DNA of 64,000 bases from Pseudooceanicola antarcticus (GTDB lineage Bacteria > Pseudomonadota > Alphaproteobacteria > Rhodobacterales > Rhodobacteraceae): assembly GCF_900215355.1 (NCBI RefSeq), contig NZ_OBEA01000001.1:682001-746000 (forward strand), given 5' to 3'. A program made the translations under genes and the position numbers. Each line of letters begins with the position of its first letter. Position 1 is the stretch's first letter. The notes under the pieces were generated by a model that was not told the DNA's origin, made no database searches, and was given only the letters and a program-made list of their open reading frames with translations. Shown in pieces: positions 1-9,042 of this stretch.

Positions 1-279
1 GAGGTCGTGCAGGGAAGCCACCAGCAATTCCAGACGCTTGGCCACCTGTTCGGCGCGGTCGGTCAGCTGCTCCAGGGAGCTGCTCGACTCCGCCGCGCTG
101 CCCTGTGCCGCCTGCAGTGTCTTCGACAAGTCGTCCACCTGCGCCGAAAGCACGGCCACGGCCCCGCCGACGCCGTTTTCCAGGTCGTTGAAGCGCGACA
201 GGCGGCGGGCAAGGATATAGCAGTAGAAGCCGGCCCCCAGGGCGCCGGCGACAAGTAGGATGTCGGCAATGAGTTCCAT
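1..279 (-). CDS. Flagellar-cluster protein of unknown function, partial (DUF6468-like)
   Basis: The frame is open to the window edge, so the C-terminus is missing; 93 codons are visible. ATG at 279 follows a GGGGGA ribosome-binding site and lies 12 bp after the fliL stop, so the gene is probably translated with fliL. Residues 4-22 form a hydrophobic N-terminal anchor; the rest (from about residue 30) is predicted coiled coil with many Leu, Gln and Ser. A small membrane-anchored coiled-coil protein after fliL fits the alphaproteobacterial DUF6468 family, recalled from gene context and not verified. No enzymatic motif is visible. A link to the motor is inferred only from position. Confidence 0.6.
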   Translation of the reverse strand, partial: MELIADILLVAGALGAGFYCYILARRLSRFNDLENGVGGAVAVLSAQVDDLSKTLQAAQGSAAESSSSLEQLTDRAEQVAKRLELLVASLHDL

Positions 280-291
280 TCTGGGTCCCCC

Positions 292-786
292 TCAGTTCAG
301 CACGAATTCCACGATCAGCAGGTCACTTACGGCATCCGGCCCGGTCACCACCTGTATCCGTCGCAGCATCTGCGCCCGGATGCGCACCAGCGCGGCCGGG
401 TCTTCCAGGTCTTCCATGCGCAGCGCCCGCATGTAGCCGTTCAGCACGTCGACGATCCGCGGAATCACCTTGGTGACGGCGCCCTCCTGGTTGGTCGGCA
501 CCTCGATGTTGGCGGTGAAACGCAGGTGCCGCCCCTCGGAGGCCTTGCCGAGTGAGATCACCATCGGGTCGATCGGCACATAGACCACGTCGGGCGCGGT
601 GAAGGGCTCTGATTCCTCTTCCGCATGGGCCTCTGCGCCAGCCTCGCCGCTGCCCAGGATCATGCCGCTGTAGATGGCGAAGAACGCCCCGCCGCCCCCG
701 GCCAGCGCGACCACCAGGGCGATGATCAACGGCAGTTTGGAGGGCTTCTTGGGCTCCTCCTCTATCTCGGTCGCAGCTTCGGCCAT
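292..786 (-). CDS. fliL: Flagellar basal body-associated protein FliL
   Basis: 164 residues, usual FliL size. An acidic cytoplasmic N-terminus is followed by one transmembrane helix (about residues 18-41), then a Glu-rich linker and the periplasmic FliL domain (about 65-164) with the usual VPIDPMVISL-type start and a hydrophobic end. FliL sits at the stator-rotor interface and supports stator function and torque. It is divergent from fliF, separated by a 113-bp region that should hold promoters for both arms. It shares an operon with the partial coiled-coil gene downstream. Confidence 0.93.
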   Translation of the reverse strand: MAEAATEIEEEPKKPSKLPLIIALVVALAGGGGAFFAIYSGMILGSGEAGAEAHAEEESEPFTAPDVVYVPIDPMVISLGKASEGRHLRFTANIEVPTNQEGAVTKVIPRIVDVLNGYMRALRMEDLEDPAALVRIRAQMLRRIQVVTGPDAVSDLLIVEFVLN

Positions 787-899
787 CTATGTCGGACACT
801 CTTCCAGAAAGTCTCTGCATCAGCGTTATAAGCGGGCAGGCACTAACCGATTATTAAGCCCGTTCGGCCAATTAGGGGTCATCACCGGCAGAACGCCGG

Positions 900-2522
900 A
901 TGGACGGGAGACATGGTTTGCAACAGCTTTTCACCCTGTGGAGCAATCTGGACCCAAGGCGCCGGACGATCGCCATCGTGGCCTCTCTGGCGATGTTCGC
1001 CGCGATTCTGGGGCTGGCGCGCCTGGCGTCTCAGCCTTCGCTGTCGCTGCTCTATTCCGGGCTGGAAAATGGCCAGGCCGGGGAAATCGTGCGCGCGCTG
1101 GATCAGCGTGGCGTGACCTACGAGGTGCAGGGCGGTTCGATCTATGTCGAAGGGGCCCGGCGGGATGAGCTGCGGATGACGCTGGCCTCCGAAGGGCTGC
1201 CGCGCAATTCCTCGCAAGGCTATGAATTGCTGGACAATCTTTCGGGCTTCGGGACCACCAGCCAGATGTTCGACGCGGCCTATTGGCGTGCCAAGGAGGG
1301 CGAGTTGGCGCGCACCATCGCGGCCTCGCCGCAGGTCACCTCGGCGCGGGTGCATATCGCGCACCAGGGCGCCTCGCCCTTCCAGCGCGACCTGCGCCCG
1401 ACCGCCTCGGTCGCCCTGACCGCCTCTGGCGACATTTCTGCCAGCCAGGCCAAGGCTTTGCGCTACCTGGTCGCCTCTGCCGTGGCGGGGCTCAACGCCG
1501 ATGACGTGGCGGTGATCGACGAGAACGGAGAGCTGATCGGCCTGACCGAAGACAGTGGCGGCACCCCGTCCGGCCAGGACCGCGCGGAAGAGCTGAAAGA
1601 GAAGGTGCAGCGCCTGCTCGAGGCGCGCGTGGGCTTCGGCAATGCCGTGGTCGAGGTGGCGGTCGAGACCAACAACGAAAGCGAATCGATCCGCGAGCGG
1701 CGCTTTGATCCCGAGGGGCGGGTGGCGATTTCCACCGACTCGGAGGAGACCTCCGAGACCTCCCAGAATGCGACGGGTGGCGATGTCACCGTGGCCTCCA
1801 ACCTGCCCGACGGCGAGGCGGGCGGTGGCGGCAATTCCTCCTCCGCCAATTCCGGCACCCGGGAGCGCGTCAACTACGAGGTCTCCGAGATCAACCGCGA
1901 GGTGCTGCGCGCCGCCGGTGCGATCAGCCGTCTCAGCGTCGCGGTGCTGGTCAACGGCACCCTGGTGCCGGGCGACGACGGCGCCGAGGTCTTCCAGGAT
2001 CGCAGCGCGGAAGAGCTTGAAAACCTGCGCGAACTTGTCGCCTCGGCGGTGGGGTTCGACGAGGCGCGGGGCGATGTGATCACCATCAAGTCGATGCAGT
2101 TCGAGCCGGTGACGGAGCTGGGTACCACCGCGGCGCCGGGCGTCTTCGACCAGATCCACCTCGATGTCATGTCGCTCATCCAGATGGCGGTCCTGGCGCT
2201 GGTAGCGCTGGTGCTGGGCCTCTTCGTGGTCCGCCCGGTGCTGACGCGGGAGGCGGCACAGGTGCCCCTGCTGGCCGATGGCAGCGCGGAGGCGCTGGAT
2301 GGCGAGATCGAGGATGACTACGAGCTCCCCGAACTGCCCTCGCTCGGTGGGTTCGGCGGCGATGACGACGGGGGCGGCTTCCCGATGATGGCCGACTTCG
2401 ACACCGATGGCACCGCCGGCGATGACCCGGTCAGCAAGCTCCAGGCGCTGATCGAGGACCGCAAGGACGAAACCATGGAGATCCTGCGCAGCTGGCTCGA
2501 AGAAGGCGAGGAGACCGCATGA
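900..2522 (+). CDS. fliF: Flagellar MS-ring protein FliF
   Basis: 540 residues, normal for FliF. It has an N-terminal transmembrane helix (about 23-41), YscJ/FliF-type ring-building domains (SLLYSGL onset at about residue 50), a Gly/Ser/Glu-rich low-complexity linker (about 280-325), a second transmembrane helix (about 425-445) and an acidic C-terminal tail ending in a short amphipathic segment. That tail is the FliG-binding region in characterised FliF proteins. It forms the inner-membrane MS ring on which rotor and export gate assemble. The stop overlaps the next start (ATGA at 2519), so translation is coupled to fliH. Confidence 0.96.
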   Translation: MDGRHGLQQLFTLWSNLDPRRRTIAIVASLAMFAAILGLARLASQPSLSLLYSGLENGQAGEIVRALDQRGVTYEVQGGSIYVEGARRDELRMTLASEGLPRNSSQGYELLDNLSGFGTTSQMFDAAYWRAKEGELARTIAASPQVTSARVHIAHQGASPFQRDLRPTASVALTASGDISASQAKALRYLVASAVAGLNADDVAVIDENGELIGLTEDSGGTPSGQDRAEELKEKVQRLLEARVGFGNAVVEVAVETNNESESIRERRFDPEGRVAISTDSEETSETSQNATGGDVTVASNLPDGEAGGGGNSSSANSGTRERVNYEVSEINREVLRAAGAISRLSVAVLVNGTLVPGDDGAEVFQDRSAEELENLRELVASAVGFDEARGDVITIKSMQFEPVTELGTTAAPGVFDQIHLDVMSLIQMAVLALVALVLGLFVVRPVLTREAAQVPLLADGSAEALDGEIEDDYELPELPSLGGFGGDDDGGGFPMMADFDTDGTAGDDPVSKLQALIEDRKDETMEILRSWLEEGEETA

Positions 2523-3115
2523 AGTCCATCGCCCGCATCCTGGAAGACTTCGGCGCGCCCCGCCCGACCCATGCGCCCGGCCTGTCGGAGGAGGAGCTCG
2601 AGACGATTCGCCTCGAGGCATTCGAGAACGGCTACAAGGCCGGCTGGGACGATGCGGCCAAGGCGGCGCGGGATGAGCAGGGCCATATCGCCGCCGATTT
2701 CGCCCGCAACCTGCAGGACCTTTCCTTCACCTATCACGAGGCTCATGGGCACGTGCTTTCGGCGGTGAAGCCCCTGCTGGAGGACATCGTCGAAAAGCTC
2801 CTGCCCGATGCCGCCCGCGAGACCCTGGGCCTGCGGGTCGTGGACCAGCTCGAAGCCCTGGCGCGCGAGAAATCCACCGTCGCGGTCGAGATATCGGTGG
2901 CGCCCGACAACCTGAGACTCGTCGAGGGGCTGGCAGACCAGGACTTCGGCTTCCCGGTGGTGATGCAGGGCGACGACACGCTCTCCGAGGGGCAGGTCTT
3001 CCTGCGTTTCGGAACGGAAGAGACAGAGATCGACCTCGGCGAGGTCACGGAAGGCATTCGCGGAGCCCTCGCCGGCTTCTTCGCCGAACAGGAAAGGAAA
3101 GAGGACCATGGATGA
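2519..3115 (+). CDS. fliH: FliH-like flagellar export ATPase regulator
   Basis: 198 residues. The start overlaps fliF by 4 bp (ATGA) and the stop overlaps fliN by 8 bp, so this is a tightly coupled operon. The N-terminal region (about 20-75) is charged and helical with an AFENGYKAGWDDA segment typical of the FliH/YscL coiled coil; the C-terminal half alternates hydrophobic strands and helices as in the FliH/V-ATPase subunit E fold. FliH binds and restrains the FliI export ATPase and links it to the C-ring protein FliN. The family is weakly conserved, so the call leans partly on position between fliF and fliN. Confidence 0.8.
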   Translation: MKSIARILEDFGAPRPTHAPGLSEEELETIRLEAFENGYKAGWDDAAKAARDEQGHIAADFARNLQDLSFTYHEAHGHVLSAVKPLLEDIVEKLLPDAARETLGLRVVDQLEALAREKSTVAVEISVAPDNLRLVEGLADQDFGFPVVMQGDDTLSEGQVFLRFGTEETEIDLGEVTEGIRGALAGFFAEQERKEDHG

Positions 3116-3392
3116 CGCACCGCAGGAAAATACCGGCAAGGCCAATCCCTTCACCGTGGTCCCGATCGAGATCACCATCTCGGTCGGCAAGGCGCGACCG
3201 CTGATCCGCGACCTGCTTAAACTGACCCGCGATTCCGTCCTGCCGCTGGACCGCCGGGTCGAGGACCCGGTGGAACTCTACGTCGGCGACCGCCTGATCG
3301 CGCGCGGAGAGCTGGAAGAGATGGAGGGCGACAATGCCGGCCAGCTGGCGGTGCGGCTGACCGAGGTCACCGACCTCTCGGGAGAGCTCTGA
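3108..3392 (+). CDS. fliN: Flagellar motor switch protein FliN
   Basis: 94 residues forming one SpoA/FliN-FliM C-terminal domain. The diagnostic run is VPIEITISVGKARPLIRDLL at residues 18-37, followed by the GxxxxLDRRVEDPVELYV core and a GDRLIARGELEEM strand. It builds the lower C-ring with FliM and is a docking site for FliH-FliI. ATG at 3108 overlaps the end of fliH. It is a minimal version with no long N-terminal extension. Confidence 0.95.
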   Translation: MDDAPQENTGKANPFTVVPIEITISVGKARPLIRDLLKLTRDSVLPLDRRVEDPVELYVGDRLIARGELEEMEGDNAGQLAVRLTEVTDLSGEL

Positions 3393-3416
3393 TCCATGGG
3401 CGCGGGGCGCTGACAG

Positions 3417-4184
3417 ATGCCGGTGCAGGCAAGACCTCTCATGACACGGCGCCGGGCCTGGGGGCTCCTGGCGATGCTCTGCGCGATAGCGCTGCTGGCC
3501 CCGCTGCCGGCCCTGGCGCAGGACCTGACCCTGGAGCTGGGCGAGGGCCAGTCGCTTTCGGCACGGGGCCTGCAGCTGATCGCCCTGATCACCCTGCTCA
3601 GCGTGGCGCCGGGCATCCTGATCACCATCACCTGCTTCCCCTTCCTCGTCACGGTGCTCTCGATCCTGCGGCAAGCCCTTGGCCTGCAACAGGCGCCGCC
3701 GAACATGCTAATCGTCAGCCTGGCGCTCTTCCTGACCTGGTACATCATGGACCCGGTGGTGCAGGAGGCCTGGAGCCGCGGCATCTCTCCCCTGATCGAA
3801 GAAGAGCTGACCCTGGAAGAGGCGCTGCCCCTGGCGATGGAACCCTTCCGTGGCTTCATGGCGAACCGCATGGATGTCGAAACCTTCGAGGCCCTGGCGG
3901 CGCTGCGGCCCGACGCTGCAGAGATCGTCACCGGCCCCGAGGCGCCGCTCTCGGTGCTGATCCCCGGCTTCATGCTGTCCGAGATCTCCCGCGCGTTCCA
4001 GATCGGCTTCCTGGTCTTCCTGCCCTTCCTGATCATTGACCTCGTTGTCGCGGCCATCCTGATGTCCATGGGCATGATGATGGTGCCGCCCGCCATCGTC
4101 TCGCTGCCCTTCAAGCTCTCCTTCTTCGTCGTCGCCGACGGCTGGAGCCTGCTCGCGGGCAGCCTGGTGCGAAGCTACTTCTGA
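3417..4184 (+). CDS. fliP: Flagellar type III export gate protein FliP
   Basis: 255 residues. An N-terminal cleavable signal peptide (to about residue 35, ending ALA-Q) is followed by the FliP/SpaP fold: a first hydrophobic pair with SVAPGILITITCFPFLVTVL, a periplasmic loop, and a C-terminal pair around ISRAFQIGFLVFLPFLIIDL and the Met-rich SMGMMMVPP motif. FliP with FliQ and FliR forms the export gate at the MS-ring centre. ATG at 3417 follows GGGGCG; a second in-frame ATG at 3441 is also possible and gives a more usual signal-peptide length. It is the last flagellar gene here, about 400 bp before the convergent trhO. Confidence 0.95.
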   Translation: MPVQARPLMTRRRAWGLLAMLCAIALLAPLPALAQDLTLELGEGQSLSARGLQLIALITLLSVAPGILITITCFPFLVTVLSILRQALGLQQAPPNMLIVSLALFLTWYIMDPVVQEAWSRGISPLIEEELTLEEALPLAMEPFRGFMANRMDVETFEALAALRPDAAEIVTGPEAPLSVLIPGFMLSEISRAFQIGFLVFLPFLIIDLVVAAILMSMGMMMVPPAIVSLPFKLSFFVVADGWSLLAGSLVRSYF

Positions 4185-4595
4185 TGCCCGGCGGGGCCTG
4201 CAGCTGCGGCGGGCGGCCTCCAAAGCCGGAAGGTTCCCGGCCGCGCAGGCCTCGGCGCTCCCCTTTGCCCGCGGGACGGCCCGGCCGCGCAGTCTCGACG
4301 TAATCCCAGCGGCCGGGTCCGGGCGCCTCCGGCAGCCTGTCCATGCCCGCCGGATGGTCAAGAGTGCCCCTTTCGCACATCACCAGGCTGAAAATACTCC
4401 GGGGGAGTCCGCCCTGGCGGACGGGGGCAGAGCCCCCCCCTGCCACCTCGGGGTTCAAAGCTCCGCTGGCCGCTTCTGTCGTCACCGGGCCGTGAGGCAG
4501 GGCCGGTTGCCTTACCGCGCCTACAGGCTCAGGAGACGATTAACCATGGCGGAAGGCCCTGTCGCCTCTGGCCGAAGAAGAGCCGCATCGGCCTG
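4185..4595. other. Intergenic region between fliP and trhO with GC-rich repeat element
   Basis: No gene is supported. The 3' ends of fliP and trhO converge here. Positions about 4380-4440 hold, in reverse orientation, the family element seen three more times in this window: an AGTATTTTCAGC core (here as GCTGAAAATACT) beside C/G-run hairpins such as GGGGGCAGAGCCCCC. It may act as a transcription stop or a REP-like repeat. Confidence 0.6.
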
Positions 4596-5507
4596 TCAGG
4601 CCTCGAAATCACCCAGGTGCCGCTCTCCGCGGGCTTTCGACAGGGCGATCTGCTTCTGCCGCTCGCGGAAACGCGCCTTGTCGCTGTCCGAGGTCTCCTC
4701 GACGCAAAGGTGGCAAGAGACCCCCTCCTCGTATTCGGGCCGGGCGCGGTCGGCGGGCAGGATCGGACGGCGGCAGGCGTGGCAAAGCTCGTGCGGCCCC
4801 TCCGCCAGCCCATGCCCGACCGAGACGCGACGGTCGAAAACGAAGCAGTCGCCCTGCCAGGCGCTATCCTCCGCCGGGACTTCCTCCAGGTACTTCAGGA
4901 TGCCGCCCTTCAGGTGATAGACATCCTCAACCCCTTGACCAATAAGGTAATTGGTCGACTTCTCGCAGCGGATGCCGCCGGTGCAGAACATGGCGATACG
5001 CTTGTTGTGGAAGCGGTGCTTGTTCTCTTCCCACCAGGCGGGGAAGTCGCGGAAGCTCTCGGTCTGCGGATCGACAGCGCCCTCGAAGGTGCCGATGGCC
5101 ACCTCGTAATCGTTGCGGGTGTCGATCACCGCCACATCCTCGGAGCGGATGAGCGCATTCCACTCGGCAGGCTCCACGTAATGGCCGACGCGGGCCAGCG
5201 GATCGACATCCGGCTGCCCCATGGTGACGATCTCTTTCTTCAGCCGCACCTTCATCCGGGCGAAGGGCCGTTCCGAGGCGGTGGAGAGCTTCCACTCCAG
5301 CCCCTCGCAGCCGGGCAGCGCGCGGATATGCGCCAGCACAGCCTCGATCCCGGCGGCGGGACCGGCCACCGTGCCGTTGATCCCTTCCCGCGCCAGCAGC
5401 AGCGAGCCGCAGATCTTCTGCGCCTCGCAAAGCGCCAGCAGCGGCGCCTTCAGGGCGGCGGGATCGTCGAAACGGGTGAAGTGGTAGAGGGCGCAAACGG
5501 TGTACAT
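4596..5507 (-). CDS. trhO: tRNA uridine(34) hydroxylase TrhO (rhodanese family)
   Basis: 303 residues from ATG 5507, which opens with the conserved MYTVCALYHF; an upstream in-frame ATG at 5543 lacks family similarity. An N-terminal acylphosphatase-like domain (about 1-95, with LLLAREGINGTVAG) is followed by a rhodanese domain (about 115-215) with FCTGGIRCEKS, where Cys175 and Cys181 are the family cysteines, and a C-terminal Cys-rich tail (CHAC and CHLC) that looks zinc-binding. TrhO makes 5-hydroxyuridine at tRNA position 34 from prephenate-independent, O2-dependent chemistry. An AGGAG lies 13 bp upstream of the start. It appears monocistronic. Confidence 0.92.
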   Translation of the reverse strand: MYTVCALYHFTRFDDPAALKAPLLALCEAQKICGSLLLAREGINGTVAGPAAGIEAVLAHIRALPGCEGLEWKLSTASERPFARMKVRLKKEIVTMGQPDVDPLARVGHYVEPAEWNALIRSEDVAVIDTRNDYEVAIGTFEGAVDPQTESFRDFPAWWEENKHRFHNKRIAMFCTGGIRCEKSTNYLIGQGVEDVYHLKGGILKYLEEVPAEDSAWQGDCFVFDRRVSVGHGLAEGPHELCHACRRPILPADRARPEYEEGVSCHLCVEETSDSDKARFRERQKQIALSKARGERHLGDFEA

Positions 5508-5572
5508 GGCGCGCGGATTACTCCTGAAGGGCCTTGCAGGCAAGGCCCGCGCGCCCTCGGGCGCTGCGGCAA

Positions 5573-6121
5573 TCAGCCCGCGCTCGCCCAGGCGGCCAGC
5601 TGGCCCAACTGGCGCGAGACCAGCTTGCGCGCGGCCTCGTCCACCAGCTTGCCATCCGCCACCTTGTCTTCCATCAACCCGATGGAGACATCGGGCCCCG
5701 GCACCACCTCGGCACCGATCACCGAAAGCACCTGCCGCCAGGCGTAGTTCGACATGTTGCCGCCACGCGGGCCGGGGCTTTGCGTCATCACCGAGACGGG
5801 CTTGCCCGACATCGGATAGCCCGGTTCGGTCGAAATCCAGTCCATGGCGTTCTTCAGCGCCCCCGGCACCATGCGGTTGTACTCCGGCGAGCAGAGCACC
5901 ACCGCATCCGCCGCGGCAATCGTCTCGCAGAGCGCCTTCACCGGCGCGGGCGTGCCGCTCTCGGCGCGGATATCCTCGTTGAAGAGCGGCAAGTCGTCGA
6001 TCTCAACATCGACGATCCGCACGCCTTCGGGTGCCAGCTCGGGCAGGGTGGCGCGCAGCATGCGGGTCATCGAGGCGCGGCGCAAAGAGCCGCAGAGCGC
6101 GACAAAGGTGATCTGGGACAT
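5573..6121 (-). CDS. NADPH-dependent FMN reductase family protein
   Basis: 182 residues, flavodoxin-like fold. The phosphate-binding loop GSLRRASMTRML is at residues 11-22 and the SPEYNRMVPGALKNAMDW block (about 78-95) is the signature of the NADPH-dependent FMN reductase/ChrR/ArsH group. These enzymes reduce flavins, quinones or azo compounds in the cytoplasm. Start at 6121 follows a strong AAGGAGG with 7-nt spacing. It is divergent from pncA with about 180 bp between. The exact substrate cannot be read from the sequence. Confidence 0.88.
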   Translation of the reverse strand: MSQITFVALCGSLRRASMTRMLRATLPELAPEGVRIVDVEIDDLPLFNEDIRAESGTPAPVKALCETIAAADAVVLCSPEYNRMVPGALKNAMDWISTEPGYPMSGKPVSVMTQSPGPRGGNMSNYAWRQVLSVIGAEVVPGPDVSIGLMEDKVADGKLVDEAARKLVSRQLGQLAAWASAG

Positions 6122-6299
6122 CGGGGCCTCCTTGGGTTTGCGCCAGCCTAGCGGTGCCGCGCGCCTGCGCCAATGGCGGTCCGGTGCCTGCGCATCATTC
6201 GCAGGCACCCGCCGCGCGCATCCGCCCGCCGACCCGGCGCAAAGATTGACGCCCCGGCGCGAAGCGCCGATGGTCTGCCAAAACGAAGGGGAGCCCACC

Positions 6300-6896
6300 A
6301 TGTCCGAAGCGCTGATCGTCATCGACCTCCAGAAGGATTTCTGCCCCGGAGGCGCGCTCGCCGTGGCCGGCGGCGACGAGATCGTGCCCGGCGTCAATGC
6401 GCTGATGGCCGAATTCGATGCCGTGGTGCTGACCCAGGACTGGCACCCGGCGGGCCATTCCTCCTTCGCCTCGTCGCATCCCGGCGCCGAGGTCATGTCG
6501 CTGACCGAAATGCCCTATGGCCCACAGGTGCTCTGGCCTGATCATTGCATCCAGGGCTCGGACGGGGCGCATTTCCACCCGGACCTGGCCACCGACCGCG
6601 CCGACCTGATCATCCGCAAGGGCTACAATCCGGCGATCGACAGCTACTCGGCCTTCTTCGAGAACGACCACAAGACCCCGACCGGGCTTGAGGGCTACCT
6701 GCGCACCCGCGGGATCTCGAAGCTGGTCATGGTCGGCATCGCCACGGACTTCTGCGTCAACTACAGCGCCGTGGACGCGGCCAAGCTGGGCTTCGAGGTC
6801 ACGGTGCGGCGCGATCTCTGCCGTGGCATCGACATGGATGGCTCCCTGGCGGCGGCAGAGGCGGCGATGCAGGACGCGGGCGTCCGCCTGGCCTAG
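6300..6896 (+). CDS. pncA: Nicotinamidase PncA
   Basis: 198 residues, cysteine hydrolase (isochorismatase-like) fold. The catalytic triad is visible as Asp9 (VIDLQKDFCPGG), Lys107 (IIRKGYN) and Cys152 (ATDFCVNYSA); metal ligands are Asp47 and His49 (TQDWHPAGH) and His82 (WPDHCIQG). It converts nicotinamide to nicotinate. ATG at 6300 follows AAGGGGAG. With pncB 1 kb downstream it forms the nicotinamide-to-nicotinate-mononucleotide branch of NAD salvage, interrupted only by an opposite-strand membrane protein gene. Confidence 0.96.
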   Translation: MSEALIVIDLQKDFCPGGALAVAGGDEIVPGVNALMAEFDAVVLTQDWHPAGHSSFASSHPGAEVMSLTEMPYGPQVLWPDHCIQGSDGAHFHPDLATDRADLIIRKGYNPAIDSYSAFFENDHKTPTGLEGYLRTRGISKLVMVGIATDFCVNYSAVDAAKLGFEVTVRRDLCRGIDMDGSLAAAEAAMQDAGVRLA

Positions 6897-7501
6897 AACA
6901 TCTGCACCATGTGACCAAGCTCCGCCGCCTGGCGGTCCCGGTCGTTGCCGGCGCTGTACCAGACGGTCAGCAGCAGCAGGTAGGCCACGGCGATCAGCCC
7001 GATGGCCGAGAGCTTGTGCAGGCCGTCCACGCCCCCGAAACGCCGTCGACGGGCGCGGGGTTCGGGGCGGGGCGAACGGCGCGGCTGCGGCACCGGCTCC
7101 GGCTTGTCGCGGTCCAGGGCCTGGGCGGCAATCGGCTGCGCCGAGAGGTAGCTGTCGGTAAAGGCGCTCAGCTCGAAGCCGCCCCAGTCGCTGTTTCTCA
7201 GGTTGCCCGAAGACCTGCGCAGGTTGGCGGCAAAGCGGGTGATGACCCGGTTGCGGGCGCGGCTTTCGGAGCTGCGGAAGCTGCCCTCGGGCACATTGCT
7301 GAGCCAGCTGGTCAGGCCGAAGCCCGACTCTAGAAACAATTCCTGCACCTCGGGATCGGCACGCCGCAGCGCCTCGACCACGCGGGGGTCTCGAAAGAGG
7401 GCGATCTGTTGTCCCGACAGATCGCCCCCGCGGCCCGCCAGGCGGGCCTTCCTCTGCGCGGCCAGCGGCAGAATGGAATGCATATCAAAATCATAATTCA
7501 T
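6893..7501 (-). CDS. Membrane protein of unknown function with C-terminal anchor
   Basis: 202 residues, no family recognised. The N-terminal 110 residues are soluble and helical; residues 130-155 are Pro/Arg-rich (PQPRRSPRPEPRARRRR); one transmembrane helix follows near the C-terminus (about 165-185) and leaves a short tail. The 3' end overlaps the pncA stop by 4 bp tail-to-tail. The Pro/Arg stretch before a terminal helix suggests a tail-anchored cytoplasmic protein with a basic linker. Codon use and G/C bias match the neighbours, so it looks like a native gene. Confidence 0.7.
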   Translation of the reverse strand: MNYDFDMHSILPLAAQRKARLAGRGGDLSGQQIALFRDPRVVEALRRADPEVQELFLESGFGLTSWLSNVPEGSFRSSESRARNRVITRFAANLRRSSGNLRNSDWGGFELSAFTDSYLSAQPIAAQALDRDKPEPVPQPRRSPRPEPRARRRRFGGVDGLHKLSAIGLIAVAYLLLLTVWYSAGNDRDRQAAELGHMVQMF

Positions 7502-7749
7502 GGCAGGATCTGCCTATTCAAAAGTGTCACACACACGGCGCTGACCTTGGGTCTCGCTTGGGGCGAAAATACGGCGCGGTACGGGCTGGCCTTGGGCCGA
7601 TGCGGGGCGCTTTGCGGACGGGAAGGGGGCCGGTCTCGGGCAGGCTTGCGGCGGAAATCGGGCAGCGCCCCCGGCCCCTGCCGCCGCAGGCAGCTTGCAT
7701 TCCACCCCCCGGCCCTGCTTTATCAGCCTGATATCCAGGGAGACCCCGC

Positions 7750-9042
7750 ATGGTCGACATCGCCACCCGCGTCCATAACCACAAGTGGAAGATCGACCCG
7801 ATCGTCCGCTCGCTCATCGACACGGATTTCTACAAGCTGCTGATGTGCCAGTCGGTCTTCCGCAACAAGCCCGACACCACGGTCACCTTCTCGCTGATCA
7901 ACCGCACCGCCTCGGTGCCTTTGGCCAAGATGATCGACGAGGGCGAGCTGCGCGAACAGCTCGACCACGTGCGCTCTCTCTCGCTGACCCGCGGCGAATC
8001 CACCTGGCTGCGCGGCAATACCTTCTACGGCCAGCGCCAGATGTTCCGCCCCGACTTCATGGAGTGGTTCGAGAACCTGCGCCTGCCGCCCTACACCCTG
8101 GAGCGCCGCGGCGATCAGTACGAGCTGACCTTCGAGGGCGCCTGGCCCGAGGTCATGCTGTGGGAGATCCCGGCCCTGTCGATCCTGATGGAGCTGCGCG
8201 GCCGCGCCGTGCTGCACCAGATGGGCAAGTTCGAGCTCGAGGTGCTCTATGCCCGCGCCATGACCAAGCTCTGGGAGAAGATCGAGCACCTGCGCCGCCT
8301 GCCTGATCTCAAGATCGCCGATTTCGGCACCCGCCGGCGGCACAGCTACCTCTGGCAGGACTGGTGCGTGCAGGCGATGATCGAGGGGCTGGGCAGCAAG
8401 TTCACCGGCACCTCCAACTGCCTGATCGCCATGAAGCGCGACCTCGAGGCCGTCGGCACCAACGCCCATGAGCTGCCCATGGTCTATTCCGCCCTGGCCC
8501 AGGGCGACGAGGCCCTGGCCCGCGCCCCCTACGACGTGCTGGCCGACTGGCACGAAGAGCATTCCGGCAACCTGCGCATCATCCTGCCCGACACCTACGG
8601 CACCGAGGGCTTCCTGCGGAACGCCCCCGACTGGCTGGCCGGCTGGACCGGCATCCGCATCGACAGCGGAGACCCCGCCCGCGGCGCCGAGACCGCCATC
8701 GCCTGGTGGCAATCCCGCGGAGAGGACCCGACCACCAAGCTGGTCATCTTCTCGGACGGCCTCGACGAGGCGAAGATCGAGGAGCTCTACGCCCAGTTCC
8801 ACGGCCGCGTAAAGGTCAGCTTCGGCTGGGGCACGCTGCTGACGAACGACTTCCGCGGGCTGGCGAATAACGATGCGCTGGCGCCGTTTTCCCTTGTCTG
8901 CAAGGCAGTCGCGGCGGACGGGAGACCGACCGTCAAGCTGTCGGACAACCCCGAGAAGGCCATGGGGCCGGAGAGCGAGATCGCCCGGTACAAGCGGGTG
9001 TTCGGGGTTGGGGAGCAGGAGCGGATGGCGGTTGTGGTTTAA
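7750..9042 (+). CDS. pncB: Nicotinate phosphoribosyltransferase PncB
   Basis: 430 residues, normal for the bacterial PncB group. Conserved blocks include the N-terminal [16 protein letters not shown], the [14 protein letters not shown] block (about 196) and [13 protein letters not shown] (about 218-230), typical of the phosphoribosyltransferase active site. It makes nicotinate mononucleotide from nicotinate and PRPP with ATP. ATG at 7750 follows AGGGAGACCCCGC. Its TAA stop overlaps by 4 bp, tail to tail, with the stop of the reverse transcriptase, so the foreign insert begins directly at its end. Confidence 0.96.
   Translation: MVDIATRVHNHKWKIDPIVRSLIDTDFYKLLMCQSVFRNKPDTTVTFSLINRTASVPLAKMIDEGELREQLDHVRSLSLTRGESTWLRGNTFYGQRQMFRPDFMEWFENLRLPPYTLERRGDQYELTFEGAWPEVMLWEIPALSILMELRGRAVLHQMGKFELEVLYARAMTKLWEKIEHLRRLPDLKIADFGTRRRHSYLWQDWCVQAMIEGLGSKFTGTSNCLIAMKRDLEAVGTNAHELPMVYSALAQGDEALARAPYDVLADWHEEHSGNLRIILPDTYGTEGFLRNAPDWLAGWTGIRIDSGDPARGAETAIAWWQSRGEDPTTKLVIFSDGLDEAKIEELYAQFHGRVKVSFGWGTLLTNDFRGLANNDALAPFSLVCKAVAADGRPTVKLSDNPEKAMGPESEIARYKRVFGVGEQERMAVVV

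Noticed and set aside
882-2621. 579-codon open frame antisense to fliF
   Set aside because: It follows from high third-position GC of fliF; it is Arg/Gly/His-rich with no recognisable domain and no ribosome-binding site.
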